Shown here piece after piece: positions 1 to 5,252 of a DNA stretch of 5,252 nucleotides. The position numbers and the translations under genes are program-made. Source of the DNA: Deltaproteobacteria bacterium (GTDB lineage: Bacteria; Desulfobacterota; Desulfarculia; Adiutricales; JAGVGV01); contig JADFXS010000189.1 of the NCBI GenBank assembly GCA_015233515.1, positions 1-5,252 of the forward strand, read 5' to 3'. Every line of letters begins with the position of its first letter. Within the stretch, counting starts at the first letter, position 1. The notes under the pieces are model-generated. The model did not search any database. It saw only the letters and a program-made list of their open reading frames with translations, and was not told the origin of the DNA.

Positions 1-480
1 ACAAGCGATCATACCTGCGATTTTTGCCGCGGCATAGGCTTCGCTGGTCTCTTCAATCGCTCCGGTCATCCATTGATCTTCACGCATCGGTTGCTCGCAG
101 AGACGCGGATAAGTGCAGGAGGAACCCAAAAAGATAACGTGCTCCGCCTGGTTGGCGTTGGCCGCCTCGAAAATGTTATCCTGGATGGATAGATTGATAT
201 GCATAAAGTCGGCCCGCCTGGTTTTGTTGGCAATGATTCCTCCGACTTTGCCGGCCGCTATAAACACATATTCCGGTTTTTCAGAGCAAAAAAAGGAGTC
301 CACCGCTTCCCGATTGGTAAGATCAAGAGTTCGATGCGGCGGCGCGATAATGTTTCGAAATCCCTGATTAGAAAGACGCTTCAAGAGCGCCGAGCCTAGA
401 AGGCCGGTGCCGCCGGCCACAAAAATGCAAGAATCGTGATTCAATTCAGCCCCTAACCTGATCGTATTTCGGATGTTCAT
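1..480 (-). CDS. fcl: GDP-L-fucose synthase-like epimerase/reductase, 5' part (cut by left edge)
   Basis: The first 160 codons, open to the left edge, encode an extended short-chain dehydrogenase close to GDP-L-fucose synthase (Fcl/WcaG; relatives are ColC and campylobacter MlghC). These cytosolic NADPH enzymes epimerise and then reduce a GDP-4-keto-6-deoxy sugar. Visible in order are the Rossmann nucleotide loop GGTGLLG (23-29), the Fcl signature AAGKVGGIIANKT (75-87), the GSSCTYP loop with catalytic Ser120 and Cys122, and Tyr149/Lys153 of the YxxxK dyad in EAYAAAK. All first-half catalytic residues are therefore present; about half of a ~310-320 residue protein is outside the window. It follows the transketolase C subunit by 39 bases. 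The ATG at 480 has no proper ribosome site; a TTG at 444, with AGGGG five bases upstream, gives an N-terminus closer to E. coli Fcl. Family assignment is secure; the exact substrate (GDP-hexose or GDP-heptose, with or without 3-OH) is inference. Confidence 0.88.
   Translation of the reverse strand, partial: MNIRNTIRLGAELNHDSCIFVAGGTGLLGSALLKRLSNQGFRNIIAPPHRTLDLTNREAVDSFFCSEKPEYVFIAAGKVGGIIANKTRRADFMHINLSIQDNIFEAANANQAEHVIFLGSSCTYPRLCEQPMREDQWMTGAIEETSEAYAAAKIAGMIAC
450..454 (-). promoter_or_regulatory. Possible ribosome binding site for a TTG start of the Fcl-like gene
   Basis: On the minus strand the motif AGGGG stands five bases before the TTG codon at 444-442, which is in frame with the Fcl-like gene. 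Starting there puts the first glycine of the nucleotide loop at residue 11, near residue 10 in E. coli Fcl as I recall it; the ATG at 480 puts it at 23. The ATG has only GGA directly abutting it, too close to act as a normal site. This is suggestive, not proof, because TTG starts are uncommon. Confidence 0.45.
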
Positions 481-519
481 TCCGATTGATGGCCATTGAG
501 ACAATCACGAATAATTGTG

Positions 520-1470
520 TCACGCCAACCTCAAATGATCGATCATAGCGCTTACCGCGGTTACGTCCATGGCATTAATGGCATGAAGCTGATCTCTGGT
601 CCCCAAGTCAAAGACGTAGCGGTCGTTGACGCCCACAGGGTGAAGCCTGCAGTCAAGTTGATGATGGCGAATAACCGTACTTATCAAGCTATCAAGACCG
701 CCATTATTGATGAAGGCCTCTTCCATGCTGATTATATGGTGATAGTCGGAAAGTTCGGCGGCAAGAGCGGTCCCATCGTATGGCTTGAGAGAAAAAAGAT
801 CAATCACTGCAATACCCGGGTGATTCGCCGCCACCTTGAGGGCTATATGGGTCATGTAGCCGGTGGATACCAAACAGATATCTCTGCCGGAAGCCAATTT
901 GGCAAAACCTTTCGATAAATCAATGGCGGCTGGATCAGTATATATGGTGGGAAGGACCTTGCCGTCGAAACGGATATATTTCGGACCGTCCGTGGTCCGG
1001 GTATGATCCACCAACTGTCTGGCAACGACCCAATCCGAAGGACAATATACGGCAATATTAGGTAACAGCCGCATGACCGCCAAGTCTTCAAGGCAGTGGT
1101 GGGTAGGGCCGGATACCTGATAACTGACGCCGCCGCCGAGGCCGATCATCGTGACATTGACTGGACGGATTTGTGATGAAATCGCTAAACTTACTCTGAC
1201 CTGCTCGTAGGCCCGCATGGTGATGAAGGGGGCAATGGCGTAAGTGTAGACGGTAAAGCCTTCCAACGCCAAGCCGGAAGCTACGTTGATCAGATTCTGT
1301 TCCGCAATACCGACATTGATGAAACGATCGGGATAGTCGGCCCTAACCTTATCCAACGCTGGTGCACCCAGGTCCGCGGTCAGGAAGAAAAGCTTTTCGT
1401 CTTGTGACATCCGTTCATGGAGGGTGCCTATAAAAGCGTCCCGCATGGTCATGGCTCCAAGGTGCGTCAT
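520..1470 (-). CDS. Split transketolase, C-terminal subunit (pyrimidine-binding and C-terminal domains)
   Basis: This 316-residue protein is the second half of a two-gene, thiamine-diphosphate-dependent transketolase; it should pair with the product of 1467-2300. Residues ~5-170 form the pyrimidine-binding domain. They contain GIAEQNL (54-60), whose Glu57 is the conserved residue that activates the cofactor aminopyrimidine, and GPTHH (121-125). The remainder, with DLFSLKP and an SMEEA motif, is the transketolase C-terminal domain. The start is the ATG at 1470, not the longer in-frame ATG at 1527. It overlaps the upstream stop as ATGA, has GGAGG six bases before it, and removes 19 unconvincing residues. 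By eye against E. coli TktA, Arg358 corresponds to Arg10, but Ser385 falls on Pro37, His461 on Gly112 and Asp469 on Ser120. This suggests a non-standard acceptor. Apulose-type and DXS-type enzymes are more distant alternatives; I cannot fix the substrate. Confidence 0.9.
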   Translation of the reverse strand: MTHLGAMTMRDAFIGTLHERMSQDEKLFFLTADLGAPALDKVRADYPDRFINVGIAEQNLINVASGLALEGFTVYTYAIAPFITMRAYEQVRVSLAISSQIRPVNVTMIGLGGGVSYQVSGPTHHCLEDLAVMRLLPNIAVYCPSDWVVARQLVDHTRTTDGPKYIRFDGKVLPTIYTDPAAIDLSKGFAKLASGRDICLVSTGYMTHIALKVAANHPGIAVIDLFSLKPYDGTALAAELSDYHHIISMEEAFINNGGLDSLISTVIRHHQLDCRLHPVGVNDRYVFDLGTRDQLHAINAMDVTAVSAMIDHLRLA

Positions 1471-2300
1471 CGGATGCCTCCGATGGCCCGGGCTATCTCC
1501 TGTGAAGTTAGCGTGCGGATGTGACAAAGTGTATCCTGTTCCAGTTCGGGAACACCTTTGCCCTTGACCGTGTCGGCAATCAGGACGGCAGGACGCTCAG
1601 TGGCGCCCCGCTGCTTTAACTTGGTCAGGCTGTCATGGAGGGCGGCAAGGTCATGTCCATCAACCCGCAGGGCCTCCCAGCCAAAGTCTTTAAGCAGTCG
1701 CTCGAATGGTTCAAGCTTAATGATATTTTCACAACGGTCCAGCATGCAGAGCTTATTGTTGTCGATAATGACGGTCAGGTTATCAAGGCGGTGGTGGGCG
1801 GCAAATAGGATACCCTCCCACATGGAACCTTCGCAAAACTCGCCATCACCTGCCACGACAAAGACATGACAGGATGAATGTTTTCGTTTGAGCCCAAGCG
1901 CCATTCCACAGGCGACGCCTATACCATGCCCTAGAGACCCGTTTATGGTTTCATAACCGGGAATAATGGTATCGGGGATCCCGCCAAGAAAAGAGCCGGC
2001 CTGGCAGATCCGATCCAGTTCCGCCTTGTCAAAATAACCACAGTCCGCCAGGATCGGGAATAAACATATGGAACCGTGCCCTTTGCTGACAATCAGGCGA
2101 TCACGCTCTTCCCAACGAGGATTACTTCCGTCATAAACAAGCAGACCGCCATAATAGAGCGTGGTAAAGATTTCCACCGCTGACAATGACGAGGCGACAC
2201 GGGTTTCCGGCGCTAGATTATGCAACCTTAAGGTTTCCAGCCAAACCCAGCGTGCTTTTTCACGTAGTTCCGTCAAGGTTAGGTTCATGAAAGACACCAT
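1467..2300 (-). CDS. Split transketolase, N-terminal subunit (thiamine diphosphate-binding)
   Basis: This 277-residue protein matches the first domain of transketolase, which binds the diphosphate and Mg2+ of the cofactor. Key features are SKGHGS (72-77) with the active-site His75, NGSLGHG (120-126), the cofactor motif GDGEFCEG (151-158) ending in IIDNN (178-182), DGHD (214-217), and KGKGVPELE (246-254) followed by His260. The length is typical of stand-alone N-terminal subunits (~270-285). The usual GHPGG-type motif before SLSAVE reads TRVAS (33-37), putting Arg34 where the conserved His (His26 in E. coli TktA) is expected. The start at 2300 has AGGT eight bases upstream; Met5 at 2288 is possible but less well served. 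The gene follows the SDR gene by 25 bases and ends in an ATGA overlap with its partner. Family is certain. Whether it makes pentose-pathway sugars or extends a nucleotide sugar is open. Confidence 0.92.
   Translation of the reverse strand: MVSFMNLTLTELREKARWVWLETLRLHNLAPETRVASSLSAVEIFTTLYYGGLLVYDGSNPRWEERDRLIVSKGHGSICLFPILADCGYFDKAELDRICQAGSFLGGIPDTIIPGYETINGSLGHGIGVACGMALGLKRKHSSCHVFVVAGDGEFCEGSMWEGILFAAHHRLDNLTVIIDNNKLCMLDRCENIIKLEPFERLLKDFGWEALRVDGHDLAALHDSLTKLKQRGATERPAVLIADTVKGKGVPELEQDTLCHIRTLTSQEIARAIGGIR
1477..1481 (-). promoter_or_regulatory. Strong ribosome binding site inside the upstream gene, sets the transketolase C-subunit start
   Basis: GGAGG lies six bases upstream of the ATG at 1470-1468 and within the last codons of the N-subunit gene. 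With the ATGA stop/start overlap this implies translational coupling, which would keep the two transketolase subunits in balance. It is the reason for rejecting the longer reading frame beginning at 1527. Confidence 0.85.
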
Positions 2301-2308
2301 GGCGAAGT

Positions 2309-2312
2309 ACCT
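2309..2312 (-). promoter_or_regulatory. Weak ribosome binding site for the transketolase N subunit
   Basis: AGGT stands eight bases before the ATG at 2300-2298 on the minus strand, in the 25-base gap after the SDR gene. It favours this start over the in-frame ATG at 2288, whose upstream bases contain no better site. Confidence 0.5.
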
Positions 2313-2325
2313 ATATCAAGGTTGA

Positions 2326-3267
2326 TCAGACATTGCTGTATGGACTATTGTTAATGATCTGGAACCCCATTATCAATTCCTTGATACCCATGTCTAATGA
2401 ATAGTCAGGCTGGTATCCTGTTTTTTCGATCTTTTCATTGGAAACAATGTAATCCCGTTTGTCGGGGTCTTCACCTATCGGCGCTTCCATTATAACAAAA
2501 TTAGGCAGATGTCCTTTAATTTTGTCGCAGAGTTCAAGTTTGGAAATATTGGCATTCGAAAGACCGACATTGTAAGGCCCACCCTTCATGGAATCAAAGT
2601 TGTCGATGGAATGTATGAAGGCCTTGACCACGTCCCGTACATGTATATAGTTGCGTTTAAAGTGTCCTTCGAAGATTACGATAAACCGGTCACGCCACGC
2701 GCGATAAGTAAAATCGTTTACCAGCAGGTCTAACCGCATCCTCGGGCTCAAGCCGAATACGGTGGCTAATCTCAGGCTGATGGAATTTCCATGGTCGAGA
2801 ACAATTTTTTCAGCCTCAACTTTGGTTATGCCGTATAACGATATGGGGTGCAAGGGTGTCTCTTCAGTGCAGAATATTCCTTTTTCGCCGATACCATAAC
2901 CGCTGTTGGTGGTGGGGATGATTATTCTCTGGCTTTTTGACGCAATTTTGGTGATCGAGGCGATGGCATCGCGGTTTGTTGAAGTGGTCCCGATCTGATC
3001 GCGGTTGCATATCGGCGCACCCACCAATGCGGCCAATGGAATAACAATATCGGTAGATTTAAGGAGTTTTATCAGAATATTCTCATCGCGAGCGTCTCCC
3101 CTTACGACGGAAAACTTGGGAGAGACGCAACATTCAAGCAGCGGGCTCTGTCTAAATAAAAAATTGTCAAGTACGGTCACTTGATGGCCACGATTTAGGA
3201 GTGAAGGCACCAGGACTGAGCCGATATATCCCGCGCCGCCGGTTACGAGAATGTTGTATGTATTCAT
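2326..3267 (-). CDS. Extended short-chain dehydrogenase, NAD(P)-dependent sugar epimerase/reductase
   Basis: This 313-residue protein is a complete extended SDR of the NDP-sugar epimerase/dehydratase type, a soluble Rossmann-fold enzyme. It shows TGGAGYIG (9-16) for dinucleotide binding and Asp34 at the end of the second strand, which usually signals NAD(H). GDARD (57-61) and AALVGAP (79-85) follow, then the TTNSGYG loop (119-125), where Thr120 takes the catalytic Ser/Thr position. Tyr145/Lys149 form the YxxxK dyad in SLYGITK, and NYIHVRDV (210-217) is the typical C-domain motif. No residue reveals the substrate. In this operon it could be the 4-keto reductase, a C-3/C-5 epimerase, or the reductase of a ketone on a branch added by transketolase (compare YerF in yersiniose synthesis); this is inference. 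A purine-rich AAGAGAGGT ends three bases before the ATG at 3267. It lies 69 bases after the ColD-like gene and 25 bases before the transketolase pair. Confidence 0.88.
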   Translation of the reverse strand: MNTYNILVTGGAGYIGSVLVPSLLNRGHQVTVLDNFLFRQSPLLECCVSPKFSVVRGDARDENILIKLLKSTDIVIPLAALVGAPICNRDQIGTTSTNRDAIASITKIASKSQRIIIPTTNSGYGIGEKGIFCTEETPLHPISLYGITKVEAEKIVLDHGNSISLRLATVFGLSPRMRLDLLVNDFTYRAWRDRFIVIFEGHFKRNYIHVRDVVKAFIHSIDNFDSMKGGPYNVGLSNANISKLELCDKIKGHLPNFVIMEAPIGEDPDKRDYIVSNEKIEKTGYQPDYSLDMGIKELIMGFQIINNSPYSNV

Positions 3268-3336
3268 GAAACCTCTCTTAAGATAGTTGGGACAAATAGT
3301 TTATAGCCATTAAAGGTCCCACGTGACCATGACGCT
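3268..3336. other. Longest intergenic gap, no convincing regulatory element
   Basis: This 69-base gap between the ColD-like and SDR genes is the largest in the window. It contains short inverted arms TGGGAC (3288-3293) and GTCCCA (3316-3321) separated by 22 bases, and a CACGTG palindrome at 3320-3325. A TATAAA read on the minus strand has no good -35 partner. No run of T follows either hairpin, so neither a terminator nor a promoter can be claimed. The gap most likely carries only the ribosome site of the SDR gene. Confidence 0.4.
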
Positions 3337-4497
3337 TTACAGCGATTTCAAAGTGTCATGGAGATAATCGATCTCTTTGCGGATATCATAAGGGTGATTA
3401 CCGACAAAAAAACCATTATAATGAGCCGTGTCGGCGTTTTTTGAACAAGTCACCGTGTAGTCAAAATACTTTGAAACGTCATGACGTAAAATATTTCCGC
3501 CGGTTATAATCCTGTATTCGATTTCGGCTTTTTTCAACTTTTCGAGAACCATTCTGCGCTCTATACCGGTTTCTGGATTTACGATCATGGTAAAACAAAA
3601 CCAGGAGCTTTCGCCGTTTTCTCGCTGGATAATAAAACGTTTGTCTTGTTCAAAGAGCGCTTTGAAGTGTCGAGCATTTTCCCTTCGGATACGTAAAAAA
3701 TTCGGGAGTTTTACTATCTGCTGTTTACCTACCGCGCCATGGAGCTCTGAGGGGCGGAGATTGTATCCCGGTAGAATAAAATGATAAGCTTCAAAAAAAT
3801 CATCATCGCTTCGGTTGAAGATAGGGCTGTCGGGCTCCTGATCACGCGTCCATCCATGATTTCTCATGGCCCTGAGGAGGTTATAGAGTTCCTTGTCAGT
3901 TGTGAGGACAAGGCCTCCCTCCATCGTGGATATGTGGTGCGAAAAGAAAGTGCTGAACGTATTTACCAAACCGAACGTGCCGGTGTAGCGTTTTCCGATT
4001 CGCGCTCCCATTGATTCACAGTTGTCTTCAAAGAGGATCAAATTATTTTCATCACATATCTTTTTGATTATGTCCAAGTGACAGGGATTACCGAGAATAC
4101 TGACGGCGACTACCATTCTGGTCCTGGGAGTTATGGCCTTCTTCAATTCATTGATATCCATATTGAGCGTTTCTATGTCAATGTCGACAAAACGAAGCTT
4201 GAGACCATATTGGTGGAGAGGATAGTAGGTTGTTGCCCAGGAAATGCATGGGACAATGACTTCGTCACCAGGCCTCAAGGGATTTTCCGCCCGGTGAAAT
4301 AGCGAGGCAACGGCGATAAGGTTGGCTGATGAGCCTGAATTGACCATCACGGCATAGGGCATTCCGAAAAAGGCGGCAAACATTTCCTCAAATTCACTAA
4401 CATGGCGTCCCATGGTGAACATGTTGCTCCCCATGACGTCAATCATGGCCTGTTTTTCTTCATTTCCCCAAGTGGAACTGGCAAGATTGTAGGGCAT
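3337..4497 (-). CDS. colD: ColD-like PLP-dependent GDP-4-keto-6-deoxy-sugar 3-dehydratase
   Basis: This 386-residue protein has the DegT/DnrJ/EryC1 sugar aminotransferase fold but should act as a dehydratase. ColD uses pyridoxamine phosphate, regenerated from glutamate, to remove the 3-hydroxyl of GDP-4-keto-6-deoxy-D-mannose on the way to colitose. NSGSSANL (53-60) is the cofactor phosphate loop, EDNCES (157-162) holds Asp158 for the pyridine nitrogen, and FFSHHISTMEGG (184-195) has His188 where aminotransferases carry the Schiff-base lysine. His188 is also the residue number I recall for E. coli ColD. LPGYNLRPSE, GESSWF and FVGNHPYD further down resemble ColD throughout, and the length (~388) agrees. 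The ATG is five bases after the kinase stop and has AGGAGT eight bases upstream. RfbH-type CDP-sugar enzymes share the histidine, but carry an iron-sulfur cluster with cysteines not evident here. A GDP-heptose rather than GDP-hexose substrate is possible given the adjacent kinase. Confidence 0.9.
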   Translation of the reverse strand: MPYNLASSTWGNEEKQAMIDVMGSNMFTMGRHVSEFEEMFAAFFGMPYAVMVNSGSSANLIAVASLFHRAENPLRPGDEVIVPCISWATTYYPLHQYGLKLRFVDIDIETLNMDINELKKAITPRTRMVVAVSILGNPCHLDIIKKICDENNLILFEDNCESMGARIGKRYTGTFGLVNTFSTFFSHHISTMEGGLVLTTDKELYNLLRAMRNHGWTRDQEPDSPIFNRSDDDFFEAYHFILPGYNLRPSELHGAVGKQQIVKLPNFLRIRRENARHFKALFEQDKRFIIQRENGESSWFCFTMIVNPETGIERRMVLEKLKKAEIEYRIITGGNILRHDVSKYFDYTVTCSKNADTAHYNGFFVGNHPYDIRKEIDYLHDTLKSL

Positions 4498-4502
4498 AAA
4501 AA

Positions 4503-5252
4503 TTAACTCCTAAAGTTCCTCAGATGGTCTGGACGATAGACTATAATGTCCGACCCGGAAAAATCAAACTGAAACGGAATATGAAGATAGTTTGAAAGAG
4601 CATTTTCCAAACCAGCCTGATTTTCCGGTTCGGCATAAAAAACCATAAAGCCTCCGCCTCCGGCGCCCAGGAGTTTGCCGCCGATCGCCCCGTTTTTAAG
4701 GGCGATTTCATACATTACGTCTATATCGCTGTTGGTAATGCTTTTTGAAAGACTTTTCTTTATTTGCCAAGTTTCGTTCAGCAATCTACCAAAATCAGAA
4801 AAGTCTTCACAGCTTGATGTCAGAATCCGCTCGGCATCATCGACGAGGAGTCTCATTTCCCTTAATTCGTGAGTTCGTTTCGGAATATTTTGAATTTGCT
4901 CTTTTGCTATTTCAGAGGCGTAATGGGTCATGCCGGTGAAAAAAAGCATGAAGGAATTTTCAAAAATTCTGAGACGCCTTTCATCGATAATAATCGGTTG
5001 GACTAGAATCTCGCCGCTTTGGAGAAATTCGATGGTGTTCAAGCCGCCTTGAGCGGCCCAGACTTGATCCTGAGAGCCGACATTTTCCTTGATCAGTTTC
5101 TGCTCGATTATAATCGCCTTTTCATAGAGCTCTTTTTTGGAAATAATCTTGCCATCGAGAGCATATAGAGCTTTCAATAAGCCAACAGTAAATGCTGAGC
5201 TTGAACCCATACCGGATCGAGCCGGGATATCGCCATCATGGTGGATTTCTAA
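4503..5252 (-). CDS. hddA: GHMP kinase resembling D-glycero-D-manno-heptose 7-phosphate kinase, C-terminal part (cut by right edge)
   Basis: The frame is open from the right edge; 249 residues are visible and about 80-95 N-terminal ones, including GHMP motif 1, are outside the window. The methionine at 5210 lies inside the ATP loop and is not a start. That loop, DIPARSGMGSSSA (visible residues 8-20), is the GHMP phosphate-binding motif. GSQDQ (59-63) carries the Asp expected near the active site, FTGMTHYASEI (105-115) resembles HddA, and GGKLLGAGGGGF (191-202) is GHMP motif 3. HddA phosphorylates O-1 of heptose 7-phosphate so that, after dephosphorylation, a guanylyltransferase (HddC) can make GDP-heptose. 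Neither HddC, a GmhA-type isomerase nor a phosphatase is in the window; they would be expected nearby. The gene ends five bases before the ColD-like gene, so it is almost surely cotranscribed. Related GHMP sugar kinases (fucokinase-like) are an alternative; family certain, substrate probable. Confidence 0.88.
   Translation of the reverse strand, partial: LEIHHDGDIPARSGMGSSSAFTVGLLKALYALDGKIISKKELYEKAIIIEQKLIKENVGSQDQVWAAQGGLNTIEFLQSGEILVQPIIIDERRLRIFENSFMLFFTGMTHYASEIAKEQIQNIPKRTHELREMRLLVDDAERILTSSCEDFSDFGRLLNETWQIKKSLSKSITNSDIDVMYEIALKNGAIGGKLLGAGGGGFMVFYAEPENQAGLENALSNYLHIPFQFDFSGSDIIVYRPDHLRNFRS
4506..4511 (-). promoter_or_regulatory. Ribosome binding site for the ColD-like gene, inside the kinase stop region
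   Basis: AGGAGT ends directly against the TAA stop of the kinase gene and lies eight bases before the ATG at 4497. Because the site is within the upstream coding sequence, ribosomes ending the kinase can restart on the ColD-like gene, which supports a single operon. Confidence 0.8.

Noticed and set aside
113..399. Two overlapping plus-strand frames at the left end
   Set aside because: They are antisense to the Fcl-like gene, whose minus-strand translation carries all the SDR signature motifs.
501..518. ACAAT/ATTGT inverted repeat after the transketolase C-subunit stop
   Set aside because: Five mostly A/T pairs around an eight-base loop and no T-tract; too weak for a terminator and easily due to chance.
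496..918. A 140-codon plus-strand open frame
   Set aside because: It lies wholly opposite the transketolase C-subunit gene and its residues show no domain; it is the antisense shadow of a strongly conserved coding region.
852..1091. A minus-strand frame inside the transketolase C-subunit gene
   Set aside because: It is an alternative frame of a well-supported gene, with no motif and no ribosome site of its own that I could defend.
1558..1869. A 103-codon plus-strand frame rich in Ser and Arg
   Set aside because: It is opposite the cofactor-binding region of the transketolase N subunit; the composition is that of a shadow frame.
3288..3321. Inverted arms TGGGAC/GTCCCA in the 69-base gap as a terminator
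   Set aside because: The six-base stem with a 22-base loop is weak and no T-run follows on either strand, while the next gene follows at operon spacing.
4503..5210. Methionine at 5210 as the kinase start
   Set aside because: The frame stays open to 5252 and the residues before this Met complete the GHMP ATP loop (PARSG), so the gene is cut by the window edge and does not start there.
1..5252. CRISPR arrays, tRNA or rRNA genes, insertion sequences, attachment sites
   Set aside because: No direct-repeat series, RNA-gene sequence, transposase or terminal repeats were found by reading both strands; the window is almost entirely coding.

Overview
All six genes I can support lie on the minus strand, so the transcript runs from the right edge of the window to the left. 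Gaps are short: 5, 69, 25, -4 and 39 bases. I see no convincing promoter or terminator, so this looks like the interior of one operon cut by both window edges. It resembles a bacterial surface-polysaccharide (O-antigen, capsule or S-layer glycan) gene cluster that makes an unusual nucleotide sugar. Shine-Dalgarno sites of the AGGAG/GGAGG type and ATGA gene coupling indicate a bacterium. I cannot name a taxon; base composition is intermediate, richer in G+C on the left than on the right.

Order along the transcript: (1) 5252-4503, the C-terminal ~249 residues of a GHMP-family kinase resembling heptose 7-phosphate kinase HddA; (2) 4497-3337, a PLP enzyme of the aminotransferase fold with the hallmark His188 of ColD, the GDP-4-keto-6-deoxy-mannose 3-dehydratase; (3) 3267-2326, an extended short-chain dehydrogenase/epimerase; (4) 2300-1467 and (5) 1470-520, the N- and C-terminal halves of a split, thiamine-diphosphate-dependent transketolase; (6) 480-1, the first 160 residues of a GDP-L-fucose-synthase-like epimerase/reductase that leaves the window at the left edge. 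There is no gene-free stretch longer than 69 bases.

Working hypothesis (inference): the kinase activates a heptose (or related sugar) for GDP transfer. An unseen 4,6-dehydratase makes the 4-keto-6-deoxy sugar and the ColD-like enzyme removes the 3-OH. The split transketolase then either adds a two-carbon ketol unit to the keto sugar, giving a branched or chain-extended sugar, or simply supplies sedoheptulose 7-phosphate. One or both SDR enzymes finish by epimerising or reducing. The branching idea is favoured because several residues with which textbook transketolase holds sugar phosphates appear replaced here, by an alignment made from memory. It parallels yersiniose biosynthesis (ThDP enzyme YerE plus reductase YerF), but with a transketolase-type rather than a pyruvate-using carboligase.
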